64,000 nucleotides of DNA from Pycnococcus provasolii (taxonomy: Eukaryota > Chlorophyta > Pseudoscourfieldiophyceae > Pseudoscourfieldiales), in contig CP150575.1 of NCBI GenBank assembly GCA_049487715.1, positions 248,001 through 312,000 on the forward strand, given 5' to 3'. Both the position numbers and the translations under genes were made by a program. The notes beneath the pieces are model-generated. The model was not told the origin of the DNA. It made no database searches and saw nothing but the letters and a program-made list of their open reading frames with translations. Positions 47,701 through 56,272 of the stretch are shown piece after piece (the stretch's first letter is position 1; the number at the start of each line of letters is the position of its first letter).

Positions 47701-49706
47701 CGAAAGGTTTTGTGGCGAACAGCTTCTTCAGCGGCCTCACGCCGACGGAGTTCTTCTTCCACACGATGGGAGGACGCGAGGGACTCGTCGATACCGCGGT
47801 GAAGACGGCGGAGACGGGATACATGAGCCGACGTCTCATGAAGGCTCTCGAGGATCTCGGCATTTCGTACGATGGCACGGTCCGCACGTCCATGTCGCAC
47901 ATCGTGCAGTTCCAGTACGGCGACGACGGACTGGATCCTATGCTCATGGTTGGGAAAGATGGCGTTCCGGTGGATTTCGAGCACGTGCTCAGCGGAGTGC
48001 TCGAGGAGAGTCGAAGTGGCGAGGCAGAGATGGAGGAGGAGACTGATGAACAGCTCCGTTCGCCGTGGGTGGATTTCGACGACGACGACCTATCATCAGG
48101 CCTCAGCATGTGGGCAGACGACCGAGATGCCACGCAGGGCGACGTGTCCGTTCTCGCCGCATCTCTCATCGACGCGCTATTTCCGGCTGATGTGTTGTCG
48201 GGCGAAGGTCACATCATGGATCCGCTAAGTTCTGGCGAATCGATCCGCGATCGGCCTTCGGAAAAGTTCTCGAATGACCTGCGTTCCTTTCTGGTTCGAG
48301 CGGTGGAAATCCCACTCGATGGCATTGTACCAAGCCCACGTCAGCTCGCGCTGTTCACGCGTCGTGCGCTTTTGCAGTACCGACGCAAGCTCGTGGATCC
48401 AGGAACGGCCGTGGGTGCGATTGGAGCGCAGAGCATCGGTGAGCCGGGGACACAGATGACCCTCAAGACTTTCCACTTTGCTGGCGTAGCATCGATGAAC
48501 ATCACACTTGGCGTGCCCCGCATCAAGGAGATTGTGAACGCGTCGAAGCAGATCGCTACGCCCATCATGACGGCGGAACTCGTCAGACCGGACAACGAGA
48601 CTTCCGCGCGCATCGTCAAGGGGCGCGTCGAGCGCACGACGCTCGGCGAGGTGGCATCGTCGATTCGCGTGATTCTCAAGCCGGACATCTGCGCCGTGCA
48701 GGTGGAATTGAATGCAAGGAACATACAAAAGCTTCAGATTGACGTGGACGCATGGACCGTGGAGAAGGCGATTTTGCTGACGTCGAAGCTGAGGCTGAAG
48801 CCGAAGCACGTTCGCGTTCTGAGCGCAGACCGGCTGATCATCGCGCCGCCGGAGCCTAAGGACAAGTCCAAGGGGGGTGGTTCGTCGTCGAAGGACAAGG
48901 ACAAGGAGGAGGAGAAGGAGAAGGATACATCGAAGGACAGCGAGGAGGATGGCAACAGGCCAGGTGCCATCTTCACGGCTGTGCAGCGCCTTCGGGACCT
49001 TCTCAAGGATGTGGTGGTTGTCGGTGTTCCTGCGGTGCACCGCGCGGTGATCAACCGCGAGGACGGAGGCGATCGAGGTCCGAAGTACAACTTGCTGGTT
49101 GAGGGCACGAACCTGCTGAGCGTGATGACGATTGATGGCGTCGACGGGCTGCACACGTCGAGCAATCACATTTTTGAGATGGAGCGCGTTCTTGGCATTG
49201 AGGCGGCGAGACGGGCGATCCACACGGAGATTGATGACACGATGAAGCATCACGGCATGAGCATCGACCCACGCCACCCAGCGTTGCTTGCGGAGATTAT
49301 GACGGTGCGTGGCGAGGTGAACGGCATTACGCGGTTCGGCATTGCAAAGTTGCGTGACAGCGTTCTCATGCTGGCAAGCTTCGAGAAGACGACAGATCAC
49401 CTTTTTGATGCCGCGGCACGTGGACGAACGGACGAGATTTGCGGCGTCAGCGAGTGCATCATCATGGGAACGCCCATGCCATTGGGCACAGGTGCGGTGA
49501 CTTTGTTTCACAAGATTGATGACGCAAGCGAGGGAAAGGAGGAGGAGGACGAAAAGAAGTCTCAGGTTCTGAAGAAGGAGGATGATTGGGTTCTATTGGA
49601 TGACGCTGGCGATGCGTTGTGTGATGACGACGACGAAAGCAAGCACCATTTGAGCACAGACGATCCTTTGGGTGGCGTACTGCTGAGCCATCTTGTTGTT
49701 GTGTGA
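44790..49706 (+). CDS. RPC1: DNA-directed RNA polymerase III largest subunit
   Basis: 1,638 residues from ATG 44790. Pol III makes tRNA, 5S and U6 RNA. The clamp zinc site appears as CETCGGQLKECAGHFGHI, then CICKQC and CTRCG. The active-site magnesium loop is NADFDGDEMNLHVP (about 625-638). The C-terminal GVSECIIMGTPMPLGTG, GITRFGIAKLRDSVLMLASF and YRRKLVDPGTAVG segments identify RPC160 rather than RPA1 or RPB1, and no heptad tail is present. It is about 250 residues longer than human RPC1 because of a Gly/Ser-rich N-terminal extension, a Lys/Asp/Glu insertion (48870-48950) and an acidic C-terminal tail. No introns. TGTAA lies 45 nt after the stop. Confidence 0.95.
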   Translation: MGDSLNVVNGVSGGNSPASLPLARDFDGDNNNMAHPSEVGVAGVVGGVPAGGGSVFPSSAGVSFSGGDAQCPPCSPLGIQAQIEKRALNMVPTKPLSSATTGLHARGNGASTSTQLHNLASSISQSQQISGIQFSLLSSTDVKHVSELVVSKRNLYDMPDRKPSENGLLDPRLGTSDKKQPCETCGGQLKECAGHFGHIKLELPVFHIGYFKHTLTVLQCICKQCARVLLTDDEHAHFLKLLRSPKCDLGMRRGLAKRIVEKCKRVRKCTRCGFHNGPVRKVANALKFQHDRLHKAEKEINDKEKGLYAKFCSDQQKDWGETVSVSNSRDDLNPLRTLRLFERIPYEDVILLDIEGGRPEHLLLTHLPVSPVCIRPSVKVENTAGTNEDDITMKMVSIIEVNNRLKLDIDQGRPTNSLLECWDHLQTQCASLVNSELPGLPSSFHTYGSKPSRGFAQRLKGKQGRFRFNLSGKRVDFTGRTVISPDPNLDIDQVGVPLHVAKVLTYPETVNEHNIEFLRQCVINGTNVHPGASFVTRSHNTGGSRGGSADGGGAERDKVFLKYGDRQRTAAQLRVGDVVERHLMDGDIVLFNRQPSLHRLSIMAHKVRVHKHRTFSFNLCVCAPYNADFDGDEMNLHVPQTEQAKAEAKVLMGVHENLRTPKGGEALVACTQDFLTCAYLLTSRDIFVDRAQFAQICCMFTPPEERMRIPPPTIWKPIALWTGKQVISTLIQSCRTASMGDARVVPSFEVPEKGYTRSSHGVDSREREAKELCPADGWVVVHKGELVAGRLGKASLGSGTRTGLFATLLAQYEPAVAANCMNKLARLSARWIGSRGFSIGLDDVKAPETLIEGRNMRMEEGYRRCDEQIDAYRTGRLQLQPGCDLDETLETVVTGELNNIRQEAGTLCSKLLSRLNPAVVMATCGSKGSPLNVAQMVACVGQQTVSGQRCPEGFDGRTLPHFDVGAREPAAKGFVANSFFSGLTPTEFFFHTMGGREGLVDTAVKTAETGYMSRRLMKALEDLGISYDGTVRTSMSHIVQFQYGDDGLDPMLMVGKDGVPVDFEHVLSGVLEESRSGEAEMEEETDEQLRSPWVDFDDDDLSSGLSMWADDRDATQGDVSVLAASLIDALFPADVLSGEGHIMDPLSSGESIRDRPSEKFSNDLRSFLVRAVEIPLDGIVPSPRQLALFTRRALLQYRRKLVDPGTAVGAIGAQSIGEPGTQMTLKTFHFAGVASMNITLGVPRIKEIVNASKQIATPIMTAELVRPDNETSARIVKGRVERTTLGEVASSIRVILKPDICAVQVELNARNIQKLQIDVDAWTVEKAILLTSKLRLKPKHVRVLSADRLIIAPPEPKDKSKGGGSSSKDKDKEEEKEKDTSKDSEEDGNRPGAIFTAVQRLRDLLKDVVVVGVPAVHRAVINREDGGDRGPKYNLLVEGTNLLSVMTIDGVDGLHTSSNHIFEMERVLGIEAARRAIHTEIDDTMKHHGMSIDPRHPALLAEIMTVRGEVNGITRFGIAKLRDSVLMLASFEKTTDHLFDAAARGRTDEICGVSECIIMGTPMPLGTGAVTLFHKIDDASEGKEEEDEKKSQVLKKEDDWVLLDDAGDALCDDDDESKHHLSTDDPLGGVLLSHLVVV

Positions 49707-49892
49707 TTGATAGATAGATTGTTCTTTTTTTTTTTTTGTGTGTGTGTGTGTGTAAAAACGAACTTTTACTTGTAAGTTACCATCTAAAAAGAATGATTGA
49801 TTTCCCCACCCCATCGTCAGCGCGACGCAGTCGCTTCCTTTTATTTCTCAACGTTTTGTTTTGCCATGGCAACTTCCCTGCCACTCACTCAC

Positions 49893-50951
49893 TCAAATGT
49901 CGTGGGGAATGTCACGGTAGTCAATCTTGCTGAATTTGCTCGTTGAAACGAGCGGTGGCTTCCCACAGTCGAGTGCCATGTGGTGTGGAATGCACTTTCC
50001 ACCCTTTTGATGCGTTTTAAATGTAAGGATGCACTTTTCAGGTGTAGAATAGCCTCCTCCAAAGCGTCCAGCCATCGTACAAATTGCATTCTTGCGGCTG
50101 ATATCGTCAATCGCACATACCCACTTTTCATTGTAGTAGTAGTGATTCGTGAGAGTGAACGTCAAGCCATGCGCTTCTGACTTCGCATAGAAGTACTGAG
50201 TTTCGTATAGGGGCCGCGGGTAAGAAAGTTCGAGAAGGTGACGACGACGGCCATCACCACCCGCATCACCACCCGCATCACCACCCGCATCACCACCCGC
50301 ATCACCACCCGCATCACCACCCGCATCACCACCACCAGAAGCATAAGTGACAGTGTACCAAGTAGCTTCACTCGCATCATCAGGATGTCCCCAGAAGGGA
50401 AGACAGTGTTCTTCCTTCTTTACTTCGCAAGGACCAGAGTAGTAGTCAAACTTGGCATACTTGCGATACTTCCATGTAAACGGCGAGTACCACTTCGGCT
50501 TGGGGTAGAACGTGTCGCACGGGTAGTACTCGTCCTGCTCGTACTGCTTCCCATAGTACGGCCCAACTCCATATTTAGAGTCGTACTTGCTGTAGCCGTA
50601 TCCAGAGTCGTACTTGCTGTATCCAGAGTCGTACTTGCTGTATCCAGAGTCGTATCCAGAGTCGTATCCAGAGTCGTACTTGTTGTCATTGTACTTGTTG
50701 CTGCTGTACTTCCACGTCCACGGCGCCCACCACTTGTACTTGGGATAGTAGCCTGATTTATATTCATCACCGTAGTAGCCTGAGTTGTATTCATCAACGT
50801 ACTTCGTCGTCTCATAAGTCGTCGTCGTCGATTTGTCTGCGCTCACACCACTCACGGCACTGAGCATTACGACGACAGCAAGCAGAGCGACCAGAACGGC
50901 TGATGACGCCGTGACGATCGATCGCATGTTCCTGACATTCGTCGTCATCAT
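49893..50951 (-). CDS. secreted Tyr/Lys/Gly-rich repeat protein
   Basis: About 352 residues from ATG 50951; 50927 is an alternative that begins the signal peptide MRSIVTASSAVLVALLAVVV. The mature N-terminal half is extremely Tyr-rich, with KYDSGYS-type repeats and paired aromatic boxes (WWAPWTWKYSS, WYSPFTWKYRK). A (GGDA)n tract at 50255-50336 follows. The C-terminal half carries Cys residues and a globular segment (FTLTNHYYYNEKWVCAID, ICTMAGRFGGGYS). No known family is recognised. The composition is like adhesive or cell-wall proteins that crosslink through tyrosine. Extracellular location is inferred from the signal peptide. Confidence 0.75.
   Translation of the reverse strand: MMTTNVRNMRSIVTASSAVLVALLAVVVMLSAVSGVSADKSTTTTYETTKYVDEYNSGYYGDEYKSGYYPKYKWWAPWTWKYSSNKYNDNKYDSGYDSGYDSGYSKYDSGYSKYDSGYGYSKYDSKYGVGPYYGKQYEQDEYYPCDTFYPKPKWYSPFTWKYRKYAKFDYYSGPCEVKKEEHCLPFWGHPDDASEATWYTVTYASGGGDAGGDAGGDAGGDAGGDAGGDAGGDGRRRHLLELSYPRPLYETQYFYAKSEAHGLTFTLTNHYYYNEKWVCAIDDISRKNAICTMAGRFGGGYSTPEKCILTFKTHQKGGKCIPHHMALDCGKPPLVSTSKFSKIDYRDIPHDI
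50255..50336. repeat. 12-bp tandem repeat coding Gly-Gly-Asp-Ala
   Basis: About six to seven units of CATCACCACCCG on the plus strand, in frame inside the Tyr-rich protein. Confidence 0.95.
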
Positions 50952-51426
50952 CTTCGTTACTACCACTATTATGGTATACTGTTTTATATGAGCCAATCAA
51001 CAAACGCCTGCGCGCTGCCAATCTATCAGGTATGATGAGGACCAACCGACCAACGCGTGCAGTGATTGATGAGGACGAATCAATGAGCGAGCCAATCAAT
51101 GAACGAAAGGAGCCAAGGTACCATACAAGCCTGCAAAAGTAGTAAGCTGGCTGCACTAACGAACCACCACTGGGCACCACTCACAAACACATGCAGGAGG
51201 CGTGACATGTTTCGCATGAAAATAAAATGGCGAACAAATAACGGGCGGATGGGCCGAGGGTGAAAAGACCAAGGCAAGGTCCTTGGGCCAATCAAACTCC
51301 CCCTTGTTTTTCACCCCCCTTGGGGGATACACCGTTGCTTGGTGCATTTGGACCTGGCCTGTCCTGTCCTTTTGGGGTCCGGCTTGGGTTTGGGTTCGTG
51401 CGAAAGGCGCGGCTCCGTCTTGACCG
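50952..51426. other. intergenic region, no gene recognised
   Basis: The first 250 bp is AT-mixed promoter flank of the Tyr-rich gene. From 51250 on it becomes C/T-rich and may belong to the adjacent retroelement remnant. Confidence 0.4.
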
Positions 51427-51800
51427 CGTTCTAGCAGGCCATGCGCGACTTCAGCGACGGCACTGCGAAGTGCCAGTCGCTCGTCACCTCGGCAGCCGCT
51501 CAGCTGGTGCTCGAGGACAACGTCCCGACCGAGGGGCCACCCCCCGCAGCCGCTCTGTCCACCGTCATCAACGAGATGGTCGCACGCGACAACTTCTCCG
51601 CCGAGTGGCAGGACGCGCGGACGGCGCTGACGGACGCCGCGGGGCGGGTACATACCGCACAGGCCGAGATGGCGGCGCTCCTCCCGCGCCTAGCAGAGAT
51701 TCAGAAATAGAAACACACCGTTCGGGTGTCCGCAGCGATTACAGCAGCAGCCGACCGCGTGCGCGACATTGGCAACGACACGCCACGCAAGGTCGCACAG
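51427..51800 (+). mobile_element. gag-like retroelement remnant (copy B)
   Basis: The plus-strand frame at 51441-51710 contains MRDFSDGTAKCQSLVTS and continues to EDNVP, nearly identical in DNA to copy A at 26920-27030 on the other strand. Just upstream copy B has TAG where copy A has CAG, so its frame is broken. It continues 60 residues further than copy A (helical, Ala/Arg/Glu-rich). Then the frame shifts (AAITAAADRVRDIG at 51733). Decayed copies of one family are the simplest explanation. Confidence 0.5.
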
Positions 51801-52364
51801 CTGACAGTGAGCGCCTGGAGAGTCTCCCGCCGGACTCGGGCATCACCGCATCACGTACAACATCCAAATCCAACTCAATGTATGGTTTTGGTCGGAAGGA
51901 GAGCACTCCTCGACATGACTTGACCACCTGCTCCCAGGTCCTTAGTACCCGGGCGCCGTCACAATGAATCGTCCTGGACAGGTTTTCTAGTTTGACATGA
52001 CTTTTGATGAAGCTAAGCATATCCGCCTGGTGGGAGACAAGTCCTCGCTCGCATCCTCACAATGTTCCCGCACAATGAACGGTATGGCCGCGACACCTGG
52101 AGTGTCCCACTGGTCCGTGGAGTTCTCACAATGGCCCCCGACTCCCCGAGTCCCGACAGCGCACGTCGGCCCCAACTATCGTAGACAGTTTATCACGGGG
52201 CCCGCGGGGGGCGGGCAGGGGCCCGGGCCTCGAATCGAGAAGAAGGTTCGAAACGGTCCCCCGCCGGCCTTAACAGCAGCATTCTTCCGGGCTTGCGCGA
52301 GTTGGTGATCATCGTGCTCCCATCAATGAATCACATCCTTGTCTCGTGACGTGCCGATCGCTCG
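51801..52364. other. region behind gag remnant B, no intact gene
   Basis: Contains only short ORFs and GC-rich blocks (52195-52235). It may be the remainder of the same element; no reverse transcriptase or integrase motif is visible. Confidence 0.4.
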
Positions 52365-53249
52365 ATGGCGTCGTCGTCGTCATCATCATCATCAGAAGAA
52401 GAAGACAACGAAGTGTTCATAGTCACAACATGGCCGTCGCTCGGCTTAACGCCACCACCTGAAGCCCCTTCATCACCATCTGCTTCCGTCGGGCCGTCAG
52501 CTGCCTCAGCCTCAGCTCTCGACGCATTTCACGCCTCCGCAATCCAGAGGTTCGGAAACCACTACCTAGCCGCCCACCACCAACCGAACGTATCCGCAGC
52601 CACGTACGAAACCGGGTCGTTGCTATACGCAGCCCTTATGACGTCGAAGTTTCCCACGTCGCTGGAAATCGGACTCGCCACAGGACTCAGTGCCATGTAC
52701 ATGGCACAGGCACACGTCGACATAAACGGTGGCGACGACGACTCCATACGACACATATGCATAGACCCGACGCAGAGACTTCCGAAGGATGAAACGTCCA
52801 CCGTTGGCCTGCAGAGAGGAGGGTGGGACAGTGAAGGCTTACAGCACTTAGAACAATCCAAGCTCGGACGTGTCGTCGCTATGCTGGAGACGGAAAGTCA
52901 CCGCGCGCTGCCCGCGCTGCACGAGGCTGGGTGGACCTTTGGCGTCGTGTTCATTGATGGCATGCACCTGTACGACTACATTCTCCTCGACTTCTTCTAC
53001 GCCGACCTCATGCTCCCCGTGGGTGGCATACTCGTGCTCGACGACGCATGGCTGCCAAGTGTGCAAGACGCCGCGAAGTTCATCCTGACGAACCGATCGT
53101 ACGAACTGCTCATGCTCGACGCCGAACGATGGTCGGAGCACGGAAAACGCTACTTCGCGTTGCGCAAGACGGCGAACGACACGCGCATGTGGAATGAGCA
53201 CAATCGCGCGTTTGCCATAAGCGATGGAAGCGAGAATAATGCACAATGA
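52365..53249 (+). CDS. class I SAM-dependent methyltransferase (Methyltransf_24 type)
   Basis: 294 residues from ATG 52365. A Ser/Glu-rich head precedes the catalytic fold: LEIGLATGLSAMYMA (motif I, SAM binding), CIDPTQ (acidic loop), and VVFIDGMHLYDYILLDFFYADLMLP followed by GGILVLDDAWLP in two segments (motifs IV-V). The IDG-H-YD-DF combination is typical of Methyltransf_24 and O-methyltransferases of the caffeoyl/catechol kind. The substrate cannot be named. No signal peptide or organelle signal is obvious. TGTAA lies 16 nt downstream of the stop. Confidence 0.8.
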   Translation: MASSSSSSSSEEEDNEVFIVTTWPSLGLTPPPEAPSSPSASVGPSAASASALDAFHASAIQRFGNHYLAAHHQPNVSAATYETGSLLYAALMTSKFPTSLEIGLATGLSAMYMAQAHVDINGGDDDSIRHICIDPTQRLPKDETSTVGLQRGGWDSEGLQHLEQSKLGRVVAMLETESHRALPALHEAGWTFGVVFIDGMHLYDYILLDFFYADLMLPVGGILVLDDAWLPSVQDAAKFILTNRSYELLMLDAERWSEHGKRYFALRKTANDTRMWNEHNRAFAISDGSENNAQ

Positions 53250-53457
53250 AAGTATTTTGTGACTTGTAAAAAAAACAAATTCAGCCTCAAAATTCTTACA
53301 TATTTTTGATTTATTTCTTTTCCGAAAACAATGTGTTCTCGTCACCACCTATTAATCAGTTGGCAGCTCTTACGTCGTACTAGTTAAAAAAGTTTGTTTG
53401 GTTTTGTTTTTTTATCCTTCCCAAGAAAATGGTTTGCATTTTCAGTCGTAACCCACT
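53250..53457. other. convergent spacer
   Basis: 208 bp, AT-rich, with polyadenylation-like TGTAA/TTACA on both strands. No gene. Confidence 0.6.
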
Positions 53458-55008
53458 TTAGTTCCTTGTGTAGAAGAACGTTCCTGGTGCGCCAAACTTG
53501 TTATCGAATGGGTGTCCCAGGAAGCGCATGCTGAGGATTGCGTCGCACGCGTCGAAGAGACCACTCTGGATATCCTCCGGATCCTTCGGGTCGCTGTCCA
53601 AGTCGAGCACCGTGTACGCAATGTCGCCACGGCTCACATTCAGCTGCTGCGTGATGTTGAACGACTTGCCGCCGAGATAGGTCGTAATTTCGCCAAGCAC
53701 GCCCGTGCTGTTCTTGTGCGCGATGGAAATGCGGTAGCCGTTCTCGGCAACCGGCAGCTCGCAGTGCGGGAAGTTGACCGAGTTGACGATCGATCCCGTC
53801 TCGAGGTAGTTCATCACCGTGTCCGCCGCCATCGCCGCGCTGTTGTCCTCAGCCTCCGCGGTGGAGGCGCCGAGGTGAGGCATGACGATGTGCTTGTCCT
53901 GTCCGAGCAGGTACGGGTCGGCGAAGTCGCTCATGTACTTGCCCGTGATCGCGCCGGAGTCCCATGCCGACTTGAGAGCCGCGCCGTCGACGATCTCGCC
54001 GCGTGCAAAGTTGAGGATGCACAGGTTGCGCTTGCTCTTGGCGAGCGTGTCGGCGTTGATGAGGTGGTGCGTGATGTCAGGAATGTACGGCACGTGCAGG
54101 GACACGTAGTCGCACTGCGCCCACACCTCGTCGAGTGTGTTGACGCGCTGCATGCGGTCACCGGGAAGGCGGAGCGCCGACTCGACGTTCAGCACGGGGT
54201 CGTAGCCCACAACCTTCATGCCGAGGGCGAGCGCCGCCTCGACCACCTTTCCTCCGATGTGGCCAAGCCCGATGATGCCGAGCGTCTTGCCCGTGAGCTC
54301 GCTGCCGACGAACATCTTCTTGTCAGCCTCGATTCGCTTGGAGATGGCGGTGTAGTCACCCTTCTCCTCGACGTTGATGACGTCCTTCGTGTGCGCGATA
54401 CCCTCGACGATTCCACGCGCCGCGAGGAAGAGCGCGCAGAGCACGAGTTCCTTGACGGCGTTCGCGTTCGCGCCAGGCGTGTTGAAGACGGGGATGCCGC
54501 GTTCCGTCATTTCGCTGACGGGGATGTTGTTGGTTCCCGCTCCGCATCGCACGATGCATCGCACGGTGGACGCCACTTCGTCGTTCTGCAGCTTGTGGCT
54601 GCGCAGCATGATGGCCATGGGGCTGTCGGGCAGGGCGTCGTCGTTTCCTGCGACGGAGTACTTTCCCTTGGGGAACCTGTCGAGTCCGACGGGCGAGATG
54701 GCGTTGAAGGTCTTCACTGTGAATGACGGTCCGCTGTACCCGTTTGATCCGTTCGCACCGTTCGCATCCGCGTCTGCGGGTGCGTTCAGTTCCAGTTCTT
54801 TCCTCTGCACAGCTTTGGCGAGCATGGCCTGCAGCATATTGATTTCCGTCTCTGATGAGAGCGAATCTTCGTCCCACGTGCCCTGCGTGGGTGGTGGGGC
54901 AGCGCGGGTACGCACGGTGCGCGACTGAGAAGGGCCAGAGCGGCGCACAGCCTTAGGTCCATGCGCCTTGCCGTTCACGGAAGTCTTCATCATCGTTGGC
55001 AACATCAT
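53458..55008 (-). CDS. SERA: D-3-phosphoglycerate dehydrogenase
   Basis: The first enzyme of the phosphorylated serine pathway, oxidising 3-phosphoglycerate with NAD+. About 516 residues from ATG 55008 (54993 is possible). The first 45 residues are basic and Ser/Arg-rich and look plastid-targeting. The catalytic and NAD domains show VRCIVRCGAGTNNIP, the Rossmann motif GIIGLGHIGGKV, NFARGEIVD (catalytic Arg in the family), and MPHLGASTAEAE with the catalytic His. A C-terminal ACT domain (RISIAHKNSTGVLGEITTYL) provides allosteric control, often by serine. It is the form lacking the extra ASB domain of long vertebrate enzymes. Convergent with the SAM methyltransferase. Confidence 0.95.
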   Translation of the reverse strand: MMLPTMMKTSVNGKAHGPKAVRRSGPSQSRTVRTRAAPPPTQGTWDEDSLSSETEINMLQAMLAKAVQRKELELNAPADADANGANGSNGYSGPSFTVKTFNAISPVGLDRFPKGKYSVAGNDDALPDSPMAIMLRSHKLQNDEVASTVRCIVRCGAGTNNIPVSEMTERGIPVFNTPGANANAVKELVLCALFLAARGIVEGIAHTKDVINVEEKGDYTAISKRIEADKKMFVGSELTGKTLGIIGLGHIGGKVVEAALALGMKVVGYDPVLNVESALRLPGDRMQRVNTLDEVWAQCDYVSLHVPYIPDITHHLINADTLAKSKRNLCILNFARGEIVDGAALKSAWDSGAITGKYMSDFADPYLLGQDKHIVMPHLGASTAEAEDNSAAMAADTVMNYLETGSIVNSVNFPHCELPVAENGYRISIAHKNSTGVLGEITTYLGGKSFNITQQLNVSRGDIAYTVLDLDSDPKDPEDIQSGLFDACDAILSMRFLGHPFDNKFGAPGTFFYTRN

Positions 55009-55689
55009 TATCACAAAGAAGAATCGATTGTGATCAATTTAATCAAAGTGATCACGAGGCGAGAGTGTGATCGGATTGTTGCAACTGGGGAGGGGCGGGG
55101 GGGAGAATACGTAGGCACCCGGGAACGAACGCGAACGCGCCGCCGGGGCCCGAGGGGAGGGGAGGGGACCCCGGGCCGGGGGGGCGGAAAAGGGCAGCCG
55201 GGCGGCAGTTCGGGCCAGCCCAGGGACCGGGGTTGCCGGGATCCGCTGTAGAACCATTCCCCTGGGCCTTGTTCATGTGATGTTTGGTCGGGGGGAGTTG
55301 GCAGGGAGTTGGCAGGGAGTTTGGGGATCCCGGTCGCGCATCGGTTTTTTCCTAGGAGGGGAAAACTGTCATAGTCTTTGAAATCTATGGCGTCTTGCCT
55401 GAAGTTAAAGTTCCCGACGTTTGCATTGTGTGGGTGGGTTAGTCTATCGGCTATGGTATCGCCGCGAGTTACCATTCACCATTCACGACGCGGTGGCCGC
55501 TACAATACCCATTCACGCGCCATTCATTCCATTCAACATCTTGGATGTCCACTCCCACCACTAAACGACGACGGCACGGACGGCGATATGAGCCCAAAGA
55601 CCATCAATTTTGAAGAGAAGGAACCATGATCATCGCGACATGGAATTCAGGGGGTTTCAAACAAGAGAGTAAACAACACCACTTTTTGG
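55009..55689. other. intergenic region with GC-rich block
   Basis: Positions 55085-55240 are very G/C-rich (over 70 percent). An 84-codon frame (55378-55629) ends in ATGA, which overlaps the start of the next short frame (55626). That frame begins MIIATWNSGGF, loosely like an endonuclease/exonuclease/phosphatase domain start. Neither is a confident gene. Confidence 0.4.
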
Positions 55690-56130
55690 AAGCAATTAAA
55701 CTCCATCTACGCCGTGTTCGTGTTCGCGTGGGTAGGCGGCTGACGCTCTTAGTAGACCGCCTACTTTACAACTACAAGGTGAAGGCGAACCGATCGAACT
55801 GCCTAGGTGGAACCCAGACCAAGTGACGACGCGAACGTCGACGCAAATTCGACAGCGGTTCTCGAAGACTGCACCACCGCAACAGCAGGTCGACCCGACT
55901 GGCGACTGACATCCATTTCGACCTTCGGACTGCTTGTGTGCAATCCTACGAAGGGATTGACCCCGATCCGTCATGGCGAAAGAGACACGGGCTGTTTTAC
56001 GACTCAGAAAATCGCCTTGTCGTCCTCGACACGGATGCACAATAGTGGCACCTTGTCGTTGCTTACGCGCACACTAGGGCGCCATCGCATGTAGCCTACT
56101 ACTGGGTTACAGTTTCCATAACCCGAAATA
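55690..56130 (+). mobile_element. decayed Ty3/Gypsy-like pol fragment (RNase H end to integrase zinc finger)
   Basis: Short stretches in shifting plus-strand frames resemble Ty3/Gypsy pol: LYNYKVK...RSNC (end of RNase H region), then GLFYDSENRLVVLDTDA and AYAHTRAP...HVAYY, the H2C2-type region before integrase. The fragment has frame changes and a TAG stop, so it is inactive. No LTRs are seen. The assignment rests on pattern alone. Confidence 0.45.
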
Positions 56131-56272
56131 AGTAGATCTGATATTTTGGTACCCTAATCAGGCACCTGCCAAATACGATGTTTTCATTTTTTGAGTTTTG
56201 ATTTTTACCCCGCACGGGCACGCGTTTCCCACCGTCCAACTGGTATATTCATTCCTACTTTTTGCGCCAACC

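Noticed and set aside
48225-49511. Long minus-strand ORF (428 codons) antisense to RPC1
   Set aside because: Low-complexity His/Arg/Leu composition, no domain, and fully covered by the conserved RPC1 frame.
52195-52270. Possible tRNA near a GGTTCGAAAC sequence
   Set aside because: No acceptor stem or anticodon arm can be drawn around it.
53512-54726. 404-codon plus-strand ORF across phosphoglycerate dehydrogenase
   Set aside because: Shadow of the conserved minus-strand gene in GC-rich codons; Arg/Val/Asp-rich with no motif.
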